In this document: positions 1 to 6,525 of the stretch, piece by piece
Position numbering within the stretch: position 1 is the first letter of the stretch
Layout of the letters: every line of letters starts with the position of its first letter
Notes under the pieces: generated by a model
Seen by the model: the letters and a program-made list of their open reading frames with translations, nothing else
The model's database searches: none
What the model was told of the DNA's origin: nothing
Made by a program: the position numbers and the translations under genes
Assembly (NCBI GenBank): GCA_036381495.1
Contig: DASVCS010000088.1
Span: 1 to 14,812, forward strand
Direction: 5' to 3'
DNA length: 14,812 nt
From: DASVCS01 sp036381495
Lineage (GTDB): Bacteria > Gemmatimonadota > Gemmatimonadetes > Longimicrobiales > RSA9

Positions 1-98
1 TGGAGGCCCTTCTTCTCGGCCGACTTGGCGGCGCGCTCGGCGTTGAACTTCTTATTGAAGATCTTCGTCGCGTAAGGATTCTTGGTCTTGTCGGTCAT
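1..98 (-). CDS. small Lys-rich hypothetical protein, N-terminus only (runs off left edge)
   Basis: Reading leftward from an ATG at 98-96 there are 32 open codons up to the window edge. The peptide begins MTDKTKNPYATKIFNKKF and continues with an Ala/Lys/Glu-rich stretch. A GGAG Shine-Dalgarno (complement of 105-108) lies six bases upstream of the ATG, and nearly all codons end in G or C like the neighbouring phage genes, which supports a real gene. The product is basic at its start and hydrophilic, with no signal peptide or membrane segment in the visible part. I do not recognise a family. It is transcribed away from the packaging operon, so it could belong to another phage module or be a small late or accessory gene. 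The stop codon lies outside the window. Confidence 0.6.
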   Translation of the reverse strand, partial: MTDKTKNPYATKIFNKKFNAERAAKSAEKKGL

Positions 99-137
99 CG
101 TTGTCTCCGTTGCTAGGCGTTTCGTTTCTGTCGTTGC

Positions 138-166
138 CGACACCTGCAGAGTAGGCATCGGTGTCG
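138..166. repeat. inverted repeat in the divergent gap (candidate operator or part of a cos region)
   Basis: Seven-base arms CGACACC (138-144) and GGTGTCG (160-166) flank 15 bases. The stem can extend inward with TGC (145-147) against GCA (155-157) past a two-base bulge, leaving a 7-base loop. No T-run follows on either strand, so it does not look like a terminator. It sits between the minus-strand gene and the small terminase gene, the only non-coding space upstream of the terminase (99-203). A repressor or activator operator is possible. Because GpA-type terminases act at cos sites lying just upstream of the small-subunit gene in lambda, part of a cos region is also possible. No convincing -35/-10 pair was found in the gap. 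Confidence 0.4.
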
Positions 167-191
167 AAACTGCGAGCAAAAACACAGGCTT

Positions 192-206
192 AGGAGCATT
201 TTTTTG
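192..206 (+). promoter_or_regulatory. RBS and TTG start of the small terminase gene
   Basis: AGGAG at 192-196 is followed by a seven-base, T-rich spacer and TTG at 204-206. No ATG or GTG in this frame is equally well placed, so the Shine-Dalgarno decides for a TTG start. Seven consecutive T residues (199-205) run into the start codon, so the initiation region should be unstructured. Confidence 0.65.
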
Positions 207-695
207 GGTGTCAGCAAGAACGCCTTCGCCCGCATGTGGGGCAAATCCCACACCGCGGTGAACAAGGCGGTGGCATCCGGCCGCATCCCGTTGGAGCCGG
301 ACGGGACGATCGACCCGGACAAGGCGTTCGCCTCCCTTCGCGCGAACACCGATCCGTCGCAACAGCGCAGCCGCGTCGTCGACCAATCCTTCCAGCAGGC
401 GCGAACCGCCAGCGAGGTGCTGAAAGCGCGCGAGCGGCGGCTTCGCTTGCAGCGCCTCGAAGGGTCGCTCGTCCCGGCGGACATCCTTGAGGACGTGATG
501 GCCGCCGCGTTCATGCGGGTGCGCAGCCACCTCTTGGCGGTGCCGCGCAAGATGGCGCGCACGCTGGCGAAGATGACCGACCCGGAGGAAGTGGCCGAGG
601 CTCTCGAAAAGCTGATCCATGAAGCCCTCGACGAGCTCTCGGAAACCGAAGCGGTCGCCAAGGTTAAACGCGACGCCGAAGCCGACGCCGCTTGA
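204..695 (+). CDS. terS: terminase small subunit (Nu1-like DNA-recognition subunit)
   Basis: The 163-residue product should recognise the packaging site and recruit the large terminase. Residues 1-45 read as a winged-helix/HTH segment (VSKNAFARMWGKSHTAVNKAVASGRI), where lambda Nu1 has its DNA-binding domain. Residues 65-90 are a charged helix (ASEVLKARERRLRLQRLEGSLVPADI) of the 'ELxxLEGxLVPAxxV' type seen in phage small terminases, and the C-terminal half is helical and acidic, suited to oligomerisation and large-subunit binding. Nu1 of lambda is 181 aa, so the length fits. The start is TTG with a good Shine-Dalgarno. Its last 77 bases overlap the large terminase gene in another frame. The position directly before a GpA-type gene makes the assignment firm even though sequence similarity to Nu1 is low. 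Confidence 0.85.
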   Translation: MGVSKNAFARMWGKSHTAVNKAVASGRIPLEPDGTIDPDKAFASLRANTDPSQQRSRVVDQSFQQARTASEVLKARERRLRLQRLEGSLVPADILEDVMAAAFMRVRSHLLAVPRKMARTLAKMTDPEEVAEALEKLIHEALDELSETEAVAKVKRDAEADAA

Positions 696-2598
696 GATCG
701 GGCACGCCGCCGCGGCCGGCGCGATCACGCGGGCCTTCCGGCGGTTCCGCGCGCCGCCGCGCCTCGGTCTGTCGCAATGGGCCGAAGAGCACGCGCGCAT
801 CAAAGACGGCCGCAAGTTCCGCGCCTTTCCCTATCAGCGCGGAATCATGGACGCGATCGGCGATCCGCTGCTGCCGCGCGTGACGGTGAAGAAGTCGGCC
901 CGGGTCGGCTTCACGCAATGCCTGAACAACGCGGTGGGCTACGCGATCGCCCAGGCGCCGCGGCACATCATGATCGTCCAGCCGACCGTCGAGGACGCGG
1001 ACGATTACTCGAAAGACGAGATCGAGGCGGTCCTCGAATGGCCGTGCATCGAGGGCAAGGTCGTCGAAGGCGGCCGGAAGTCCGGCAACACGATTCGCCG
1101 CAAGGTCTTCCCGGGCGGATCGCTGCGGATTGTCGGCGCGAACAGCCCGCGCGCGTTCCGCCGCGTGACGCTCGATCACATCTACTTCGACGAGGTTGAC
1201 GGCTATCCGGATCAGGCCGGGACCGAAGGCGACCAGATCGAGCTGGGCGAGAAGCGGACGCTGACCAGCGACCAATCGAAGAGCGTCGTCGGCTCCACGC
1301 CCACCGAAACCGGCCGCTCGCGGATCGCCAAGCGGTTCGAGGAATCGGATCAGCGGTTCTACTTCGTGCCGTGCCCCCATTGCGGCGAAATGCAGACGCT
1401 GGTTTGGGGCGACGGCACCGGGCCCGGAATCCGTTGGCCGAAGGATCGGCCGCAGGACGCCTATTACGTCTGCGTCAACGGCTGCGAGATCGACGAGATC
1501 CATAAGCCGGCGATGCTGGCCGCCGGCAAATGGATCGCGACGAAACCGGAGGTCAAGGGCCACGCCGGCTTCCACATTTGGGCCGGTTACAGCCTCTTCG
1601 AGAACGCCGCCTGGGGCGTGCTGGCCGCGGAGTTCCTTCGCGTGAAAGACGACCCCAACAAACTCCGCGTTTTTGTCAACACGGTCCTGGCCGAGACGTT
1701 CGACGTGAAGGGCGAGGCGCCGGAATGGCGGCGCCTGTACGACCGTCGCGAAGACTACCGGCCCGGCACGGTGCCGATGGGCGGGATGCTCATCACGGTT
1801 GGCGTGGACGTGCAAAAGGACCGGCTCGAAGTCTTCGTCTGGGCCTGGGGCCGCCACCGGCAATGCTGGCTCATCGAGAAGCGCGTCTTTCCCGGCAGCC
1901 CGTTCGAGCCGCATTGCTGGGCCGAGATGGACGCCTTCATGGGCGAGCAATGGCCCCACGAAACCGGGACGCTGCTCCCGATCGGGAAGCTGGGCATCGA
2001 CACGGGCTACGCCACCGAACAGGTGTTCGCGTGGTGCAAGCGGTATCCGCCGGCGCTCGTCGTTCCGCTGAAGGGCGCGACCAGCCTCGGCGCCCCGGCC
2101 TTCAAGTGGGGCACCGCGATCGACCAGCGGCAGCCCGGATCGCGGAAGAAACGCGAGCGGCGTGTCGGCCTCGTCGGCGGCCATGTGCTGACGCTCGACC
2201 TCTACGGCCGGCTCGGCCTCGATCCGCCGACGAAGGAAGAACTGGCGGCCGGCGCGCAATATCCGCCGGGCTATGTCCATCTGAACCACGAGGCGGACGA
2301 AGAATTCTGCAAGCAGCTCGGCGGCGACCGCTGGATCGAAGCCGAGAAGAAATGGGTCCGGGTCCACGCCAACGAGGCGCTGGACGGATGGAAGTACGCG
2401 CGCGCGGTCGCGATCGCCGGCGGCCTCGACAACTGGACCGAGGCCCGCTGGCGTCAACTCGAAGACCTGATAGGCATCCGCGAACCGGCCCAGCCGGCCG
2501 CCGAGCCGGAAGCGCAGCCACCCGCTCCGACGCCGCCGGCCACCGTCACGGCCGTGCCGCGCCGGCGGCGCGTCCGCAGCAAAGGAGTCTCGCTGTAA
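619..2598 (+). CDS. terL: terminase large subunit, lambda gpA family (packaging ATPase and endonuclease)
   Basis: The 659-residue product should cut concatemeric DNA and drive it into the procapsid. Visible motifs: deviant Walker A KKSARVGFTQ (91-100; lambda gpA has KSARVGYSK), Walker B IYFDEVD (188-194), a zinc-finger-like pair C252/C255 (CPHCGE) with C285/C289, and the family signature FHIWAGYS (318-325; FHIWTAYS in lambda). The nuclease domain has GVDVQKDR with D397, the DTG at 461-463, and NEALDGW near 584-590, matching NEALDCF in lambda. Lambda gpA is 641 aa. The C-terminus is a Pro/Ala-rich linker (about 621-645) ending in a basic RRRRVRSK patch, where lambda gpA contacts the portal. 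ATG 619 has only a weak Shine-Dalgarno and lies within the small terminase gene. No other ATG, GTG or TTG occurs in frame before residue 77, so this start is preferred and translation is probably coupled. Confidence 0.95.
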   Translation: MKPSTSSRKPKRSPRLNATPKPTPLEIGHAAAAGAITRAFRRFRAPPRLGLSQWAEEHARIKDGRKFRAFPYQRGIMDAIGDPLLPRVTVKKSARVGFTQCLNNAVGYAIAQAPRHIMIVQPTVEDADDYSKDEIEAVLEWPCIEGKVVEGGRKSGNTIRRKVFPGGSLRIVGANSPRAFRRVTLDHIYFDEVDGYPDQAGTEGDQIELGEKRTLTSDQSKSVVGSTPTETGRSRIAKRFEESDQRFYFVPCPHCGEMQTLVWGDGTGPGIRWPKDRPQDAYYVCVNGCEIDEIHKPAMLAAGKWIATKPEVKGHAGFHIWAGYSLFENAAWGVLAAEFLRVKDDPNKLRVFVNTVLAETFDVKGEAPEWRRLYDRREDYRPGTVPMGGMLITVGVDVQKDRLEVFVWAWGRHRQCWLIEKRVFPGSPFEPHCWAEMDAFMGEQWPHETGTLLPIGKLGIDTGYATEQVFAWCKRYPPALVVPLKGATSLGAPAFKWGTAIDQRQPGSRKKRERRVGLVGGHVLTLDLYGRLGLDPPTKEELAAGAQYPPGYVHLNHEADEEFCKQLGGDRWIEAEKKWVRVHANEALDGWKYARAVAIAGGLDNWTEARWRQLEDLIGIREPAQPAAEPEAQPPAPTPPATVTAVPRRRRVRSKGVSL

Positions 2599-2804
2599 TG
2601 GCCACCTACGCCGAGCGCCTCGAAAAGGTCCGCGCCGCGATCGACGCCGTGCTCGAAGGCGGCCAGGACGTGACCTACGGCGGCAAGCGCGTGACCTTCG
2701 CCGACCTGAACCGCCTCCGGCAACTCGAGCGCGACTATGAGCGCGAAGCGGCCCGCGAGGCCCGCGGCGGCGGCGTGCGCGTGCGCTACGGTACGCCGCT
2801 GTAG
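2598..2804 (+). CDS. W: gpW-like head-completion (head-tail joining) protein
   Basis: The product is exactly 68 residues, the length of lambda gpW, and sits in the same slot between large terminase and portal. It has two predicted helices (about 5-20 and 35-56) flanking a short beta hairpin with V-T-Y-G-G-K-R-V-T-F (25-34), the alpha/beta plan of gpW and of the related alphaproteobacterial phage proteins. The tail is basic and Gly/Arg-rich. In lambda gpW plugs the portal after packaging and prepares it for gpFII and tail attachment. The start ATG shares a base with the terminase stop (TAATG), with GGAG at 2584-2587 about ten bases upstream, so it is translationally coupled. Confidence 0.85.
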   Translation: MATYAERLEKVRAAIDAVLEGGQDVTYGGKRVTFADLNRLRQLERDYEREAAREARGGGVRVRYGTPL

Positions 2805-2806
2805 AG

Positions 2807-4456
2807 ATGCCGATGCGGCTCCCGAAGATTCAGCCGACGCGGCTAGACCGGCTGATCGCTTACATCGCGCCCGTGGCCGGCGCCCGCCGCCTGGCCGCGC
2901 GCCAATACCTCGCCCTGACCGGAGGCAGCGGCGGCTATACCGGCGCGCGGCGCGACCGCCGGCAGACAAAGGAATGGCTGGTCAAGACCGGCAGCCCGGA
3001 TGCGGATCTGCTGCCCGATCTGCCGGCGCTGCGCGACCGCTCGCGCGATCTGTACCGCAACGCGCCCCTGCCGCGCGGCGCGATCAACACCAACGTGACC
3101 AGCATCGTCGGCACCGGCCTGACGGTGCAGGCGCGCGTCAACCGGGAATTCCTCGGGCTTTCGGACGAGCGGGCGGACCAATGGGAATCCGACGCCGAGC
3201 GGATCTTTGGCCTGTGGTCCCACAGCCGGGACTCGGACATCCGGCGGACGCTTTGCTTCGCCGAACAGCAAGACGTGGTGCTGCGGTCGGCGCTCCTGGG
3301 CGGCGACGTCTTCGCCTTTAAGCGGTTCATCGAGCGCCCCGGGAATCCGCTGGGATTCTGCTGGCAGCTTGTCGAAGGCGATCGCGTCAGCAATCCCGAT
3401 TTCCAGGCCGACGGGAAGGAACTTCCGAACGGCGGCCGTCTGACCGGCGGCGTCGAAACCGATCCGGACGGCGCGCCGATTGCCTACCACGTCGCGAACC
3501 GGCACCCGGGCGACATCATCATGGGCCAGGCCGGACTCGAATGGCGCCGCGTGCCGGTCTTCGCCGCGAGCGGCCGGCGGATGGTCTTGCACATCGGCAG
3601 GTTCGACCGGCCCGAACAGACTCGCGGCGAGCCGTATCTGGCGCCGGTTATCGAGACGCTGAAGCAACTCGATCAATACCGCGAAGCCGAGATCCTGGGC
3701 GCCGTCGTCGCGGCCATGTTCACCGTCTTCGTTAAGGCCGAAGGCGGCCAAGGGCTGAACGTGCCGGCGCCCCCGGGCCAAGGGCGCAGCGAAGCCGAAC
3801 GGGACGAATACAAACTCGGGCCCGGCGCGATCCTCGATCTTGATCCGGACGAAAGCATCGAGATCGCGAATCCGAACCGGCCGAATTCGCAATTCGATCC
3901 CTTCGTGCTGGCGATCCTGCGGCAGATCGGCGTGGCGCTGGAGATCCCGTTCGAGCTGCTCGTCAAGCATTTCACCGCGTCCTATTCGGCGGCGCGCGCG
4001 GCGCTCTTGGAAGCCTGGCGGTTCTTCCGCGTCCGCCGCGCCTGGCTCGCGGCGGCCTTCTGCCAGCCGAGTTACGAGGAAGTCATATCGGAGGCGATCG
4101 CCCGCGGCTATCTGACCGCGCCGGGATTCTTCGACGATCCGTTCGTCCGCGCGGCGTGGCTGGGCGCCGAATGGACCGGCCCGGCGCCGGGACAGATCGA
4201 CCCGGAGAAGGAAGTGAACGCCGCCGAGAAGCGCATCGCCATCGGCGTGTCCAGCATCGCGCACGAGACGGCCGAGTTGACCGGCCGGAATTGGGAAGCG
4301 GTGCACGCGCAGCGGGTGAAGGAGAAGCGTCGCCGCGTCGACGACGGGCTGGAACCTGCGGTGCCCGCCGAACTACCGGGCGCCGCCGCGACGCCGCCGC
4401 GGGACCGGCCCGATCAACCGGAGCGCGGCGACCGAGAGGAGGCCGACCAAGAATGA
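2807..4456 (+). CDS. B: portal protein, lambda gpB family
   Basis: The 549-residue product should form the dodecameric ring at the capsid vertex through which DNA passes (lambda gpB is 533 aa). Family hallmarks are visible: RGAINTNVTSIVGTGL at about 95-110, the central FAEQQDVVLRSALLGGDVF segment, LEIPFELLVKHFTASYSAARAA with SYSAARAALLEAW at 392-404, and WTGPAPGQIDPEKEV beginning at W456, all typical of lambda-type portals. The last 40 residues are charged and Pro-rich, probably disordered. In lambda the portal is trimmed during maturation by gpC, and a protease gene follows directly here. Two nearby ATG codons (2807 and 2813) could serve as the start. The Shine-Dalgarno is weak, only two bases separate it from the gpW stop, and coupling is likely. 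Confidence 0.95.
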   Translation: MPMRLPKIQPTRLDRLIAYIAPVAGARRLAARQYLALTGGSGGYTGARRDRRQTKEWLVKTGSPDADLLPDLPALRDRSRDLYRNAPLPRGAINTNVTSIVGTGLTVQARVNREFLGLSDERADQWESDAERIFGLWSHSRDSDIRRTLCFAEQQDVVLRSALLGGDVFAFKRFIERPGNPLGFCWQLVEGDRVSNPDFQADGKELPNGGRLTGGVETDPDGAPIAYHVANRHPGDIIMGQAGLEWRRVPVFAASGRRMVLHIGRFDRPEQTRGEPYLAPVIETLKQLDQYREAEILGAVVAAMFTVFVKAEGGQGLNVPAPPGQGRSEAERDEYKLGPGAILDLDPDESIEIANPNRPNSQFDPFVLAILRQIGVALEIPFELLVKHFTASYSAARAALLEAWRFFRVRRAWLAAAFCQPSYEEVISEAIARGYLTAPGFFDDPFVRAAWLGAEWTGPAPGQIDPEKEVNAAEKRIAIGVSSIAHETAELTGRNWEAVHAQRVKEKRRRVDDGLEPAVPAELPGAAATPPRDRPDQPERGDREEADQE

Positions 4457-5973
4457 GCCGTGTGCTGGACGCCATCATGTCCGTGCCGTGGGCCATCAAG
4501 CCCGAATGGCTTCGTCTGATCGCGCTGATCGCCGAGCGGCGCTTGGACGCGCCGGAGGTCGTGGAGGCCCGCGCCCGCTGGGAGGCGCGCGAACCGGGCA
4601 CGTTGGCGGTGCGCGAGGGCACGCCGGTGGACGGCACCCGGCTTCTGACCAATCGCAACGGCGTCGGCATCTTGCCGATCGTGGGGCCGATCTTCCCGCG
4701 CGCAACGCTCTTCCAGCGCATGAGCGGCGCCACGTCGCTGTCGTTCCTGGCGCAGGATTTCAACGTCGCCATGGAGAACGGCGACATCCGCTCGGTGCTG
4801 CTCCACATCGACTCGCCGGGCGGCGTCGCGTTCGGCATCGGCGAGTTCGCCTCGCAGGTCGCCGCGGCCCGCAAGCCGGTCACCGCCTATGTCGGCGGCC
4901 TTGGCGCGTCGGCCGCCTATTGGATCGCCACCGCGGCGGACGAGATCGTGCTCGATCCGTCCGCGATGGTCGGCTCGATCGGCGTCGTCCAGGGGATCTC
5001 GATCCAAGAGCAGCCCGGCATGGACGGCTATCGGGACTTCGAGATCGTTTCGTCGAACGCGCCGAACAAGCGCCCCGACCCGCGCACCGACGAAGGGCTC
5101 GCCGAGATCCGGCGCGAGCTGGATGCGCTGGAGGAAATCTTCGTCGCCGCCGTCGCTCAGAATCGGAACGTCAGCACCGAGAAGGTGCTGAACGACTTCG
5201 GCCGCGGCGGCGTGCGCGTCGGCCGGCGCGCGGTCGAGCTCGGAATGGCCGATCGCCTCGGCAGCTTCGAGGGGGTTCTGGCGGAGATGGCGGACCGCCG
5301 GATTGTCGCATCAACGCCGCGATCGACCGCCACGCGGCAGCAACCGAGGATCAAGATCATGGATCGTGCGGAACTGGCGGCCTTTGCCGCCGAGAATCCC
5401 GGGATCGCCGCGGCGCTGCGCGCGGAGGGCGAGCAGGCCGGCGAAGAAAAGGGCCGGAAGGCCGCCGCAGCCGAGGCCGAGGCCCGCATCAAGGAAGCGC
5501 GCGACGCGGGCTTCGCCGAGGGCAAGGAGGCCGGCCGGGCCGAAGGACGCGAGGAAGGCGCCGCGGCCGAGCGCGAGCGGATCATGGGCATCGACGACGC
5601 CCTTCTGTCCGACGCCCACGCCGACCTCGCGCGTCAGGCGAAGGCCGAGGGCTGGACGGTCGAGCGATTCCTTCGGGCGCAGACCGCGGCCGAGAAGGAA
5701 GCCCGGCAGGCGGCCCTGGACGCCCGGCGCAAGGATGAACTCAGCCATCCGAAGCCAGATTCGGTGCCGTCGAACACGTCCGGCGGCACGCGCGCGGCCA
5801 AGCCGGCGGCGGACCCGAACCTGCCGCTCGAAGACCAGGCGAAGGCCGCGTGGCAGTCTTCGCCCGATCTGCGCGAGGAGTTCGGCGAGAACTTCGACGC
5901 CTACCTCGCCTATCGCAGGGCCGAGGCGAAGGGCCAGATCCGGCGCTTCGCAAAGACCGGCGACGCGGCCTGA
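4453..5973 (+). CDS. C: S49-family head maturation protease fused to scaffold region (lambda gpC-like)
   Basis: The start ATG overlaps the portal stop (ATGA), giving 506 residues (lambda gpC is 439). Residues 70-280 form an S49/SppA-type ClpP-fold protease: VLLHIDSPGG (115-124) for the oxyanion region, catalytic Ser in GLGASAAYWIA (S153), the GSIGVV segment (174-179), and a Lys in SNAPNKRPD (K206) about 53 residues after the Ser, the spacing expected of the Ser-Lys dyad. The C-terminal region from residue 303 is a highly charged Ala/Glu/Arg-rich coiled-coil-like scaffold and can also be made alone (see the nested gene). As in lambda, the full protein should be incorporated into the procapsid, process head proteins and be degraded or expelled. 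Residues 280-302 form a low-complexity linker. Confidence 0.93.
   Translation: MSRVLDAIMSVPWAIKPEWLRLIALIAERRLDAPEVVEARARWEAREPGTLAVREGTPVDGTRLLTNRNGVGILPIVGPIFPRATLFQRMSGATSLSFLAQDFNVAMENGDIRSVLLHIDSPGGVAFGIGEFASQVAAARKPVTAYVGGLGASAAYWIATAADEIVLDPSAMVGSIGVVQGISIQEQPGMDGYRDFEIVSSNAPNKRPDPRTDEGLAEIRRELDALEEIFVAAVAQNRNVSTEKVLNDFGRGGVRVGRRAVELGMADRLGSFEGVLAEMADRRIVASTPRSTATRQQPRIKIMDRAELAAFAAENPGIAAALRAEGEQAGEEKGRKAAAAEAEARIKEARDAGFAEGKEAGRAEGREEGAAAERERIMGIDDALLSDAHADLARQAKAEGWTVERFLRAQTAAEKEARQAALDARRKDELSHPKPDSVPSNTSGGTRAAKPAADPNLPLEDQAKAAWQSSPDLREEFGENFDAYLAYRRAEAKGQIRRFAKTGDAA
5346..5361 (+). promoter_or_regulatory. internal RBS and ATG for the nested scaffold
   Basis: GAGGA at 5346-5350 is followed by eight bases and ATG at 5359-5361, in frame with the protease gene. 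The spacing is ideal, and the site falls exactly at the boundary between protease domain and scaffold domain, where lambda has the Nu3 start inside gene C. Confidence 0.7.
5359..5973 (+). CDS. Nu3: nested in-frame scaffolding protein (Nu3-like)
   Basis: Starting at the internal ATG, this reading gives 204 residues identical to the C-terminal part of the protease gene product. It begins MDRAELAAFAAENPGIAAAL and is followed by a long charged segment (about 25-75) of Ala/Glu/Lys/Arg heptad-like character with repeated G-x-x-E-G-R-x-E motifs, an expected coiled coil. A Pro/Ser/Gly-rich linker and a basic C-terminus (Q-I-R-R-F-A-K) come next; in scaffolding proteins the C-terminus contacts the major capsid subunit. 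Lambda Nu3 is made the same way from an internal start within C. The evidence is the Shine-Dalgarno, its placement, and the composition; expression has not been shown. Confidence 0.7.
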   Translation: MDRAELAAFAAENPGIAAALRAEGEQAGEEKGRKAAAAEAEARIKEARDAGFAEGKEAGRAEGREEGAAAERERIMGIDDALLSDAHADLARQAKAEGWTVERFLRAQTAAEKEARQAALDARRKDELSHPKPDSVPSNTSGGTRAAKPAADPNLPLEDQAKAAWQSSPDLREEFGENFDAYLAYRRAEAKGQIRRFAKTGDAA

Positions 5974-6018
5974 TCGCGTCGTCGGCTTCCCGCTTTCCCC
6001 AACGACGGAGACAACGAC

Positions 6019-6441
6019 ATGGCCACTCTCGCTGTCGATACGCCGCGCGTCTACGAGCTGGGCGACATCGGCGAACACCCGGTCATCGCGGCCGACATCA
6101 TTTACGAGGGCGCGGCCGTAGGGCTTGAGGCCGCTTCCGGCAACGCCCGGCCGCTGGTCGCCGGCGACAAGTTCCTCGGCTTCGCCGAGCAGAACGTCGA
6201 CAACAGCCTCGGCTCGGCCGGCGAAAAGCGCGTCCGCGTGATCGAGCGCGGCAAGATCGAGGTTCCGATCGCGGGCCTCGCCGCAACCAACGTCGGCGAT
6301 CCGGTCTACGCGTCGGACGACAACACCTTCACGCTCTCGGACGGCGCGGGCGCGAACTCGTTCATCGGCCGGGTCGCGCGGTTCGTCGAGGCCGGCGTCG
6401 GCGTCGTCGCGTTCGACGCGACGCGGGTCGTGGCGGCCTGA
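6019..6441 (+). CDS. head decoration / capsid cement protein (DUF2190-like or gpD analogue)
   Basis: The 140-residue product lies between scaffold and major capsid genes, where lambda carries gpD. The sequence is beta-rich and Gly/Ala/Val-rich. The order GAAVGLEAASGNARPLVAGDKFLGFAEQ, then V-R-V-I-E-R-G-K-I-E-V, then GDPVYASDDNTFTL, then IGRVARFVEAGVGVVAF is the pattern of DUF2190-type capsid cement proteins, which are trimeric beta-barrels that clamp the expanded shell. It is longer than gpD (110 aa). GGAG at 6007-6010, eight bases before ATG, is a good RBS. The role is inferred from pattern and position; a direct gpD homologue is the alternative. Confidence 0.8.
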   Translation: MATLAVDTPRVYELGDIGEHPVIAADIIYEGAAVGLEAASGNARPLVAGDKFLGFAEQNVDNSLGSAGEKRVRVIERGKIEVPIAGLAATNVGDPVYASDDNTFTLSDGAGANSFIGRVARFVEAGVGVVAFDATRVVAA

Positions 6442-6487
6442 TCGGCCGCCGCATTGGCGCGCCCGAGCGCCTTCTTCGTCCACAGCC

Positions 6488-6501
6488 GCGCCGCGAGGCG
6501 C
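6488..6501 (+). other. GC hairpin with GCGA tetraloop upstream of the capsid gene
   Basis: GCGCC (6488-6492) pairs with GGCGC (6497-6501) across a GCGA loop, a GNRA-type tetraloop. It lies in the 84-base gap between the decoration and capsid genes, fourteen bases before the GGAG of the capsid RBS. No T-run follows, so it is not an intrinsic terminator. It could protect a processed 5' end of the capsid message, or be chance in GC-rich DNA. Confidence 0.35.
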
Positions 6502-6525
6502 CGCGTCCCTTAGAAGGAGTTACAG

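Noticed and set aside
134..162. Possible sigma-70 promoter (TTGCCG and a weak -10-like hexamer) in the divergent gap
   Set aside because: The -10 candidate (ATCGGT) is far from consensus, and the match is no better than expected by chance.
199..208. T7 run followed by GGG as a programmed frameshift site
   Set aside because: It lies at the RBS-start junction, upstream of or within the first codon, with no upstream coding frame to shift from.
113..661. 182-codon minus-strand open frame over the small terminase and the divergent gap
   Set aside because: Ser/Arg-rich shadow peptide; the minus-strand gene with an RBS and good codon pattern starts at 98 instead.
664..2457. 597-codon open frame on the minus strand opposite the large terminase gene
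   Set aside because: It is antisense to a gene with clear GpA motifs. Strong third-position G/C bias leaves the opposite frame free of stops, and the predicted peptide is Arg/Pro/Ala-rich with no recognisable domain.
2843..4306. 487-codon minus-strand open frame opposite the portal gene
   Set aside because: Shadow of the portal coding frame caused by GC-rich codons; no RBS, no domain, and it opposes the operon direction.
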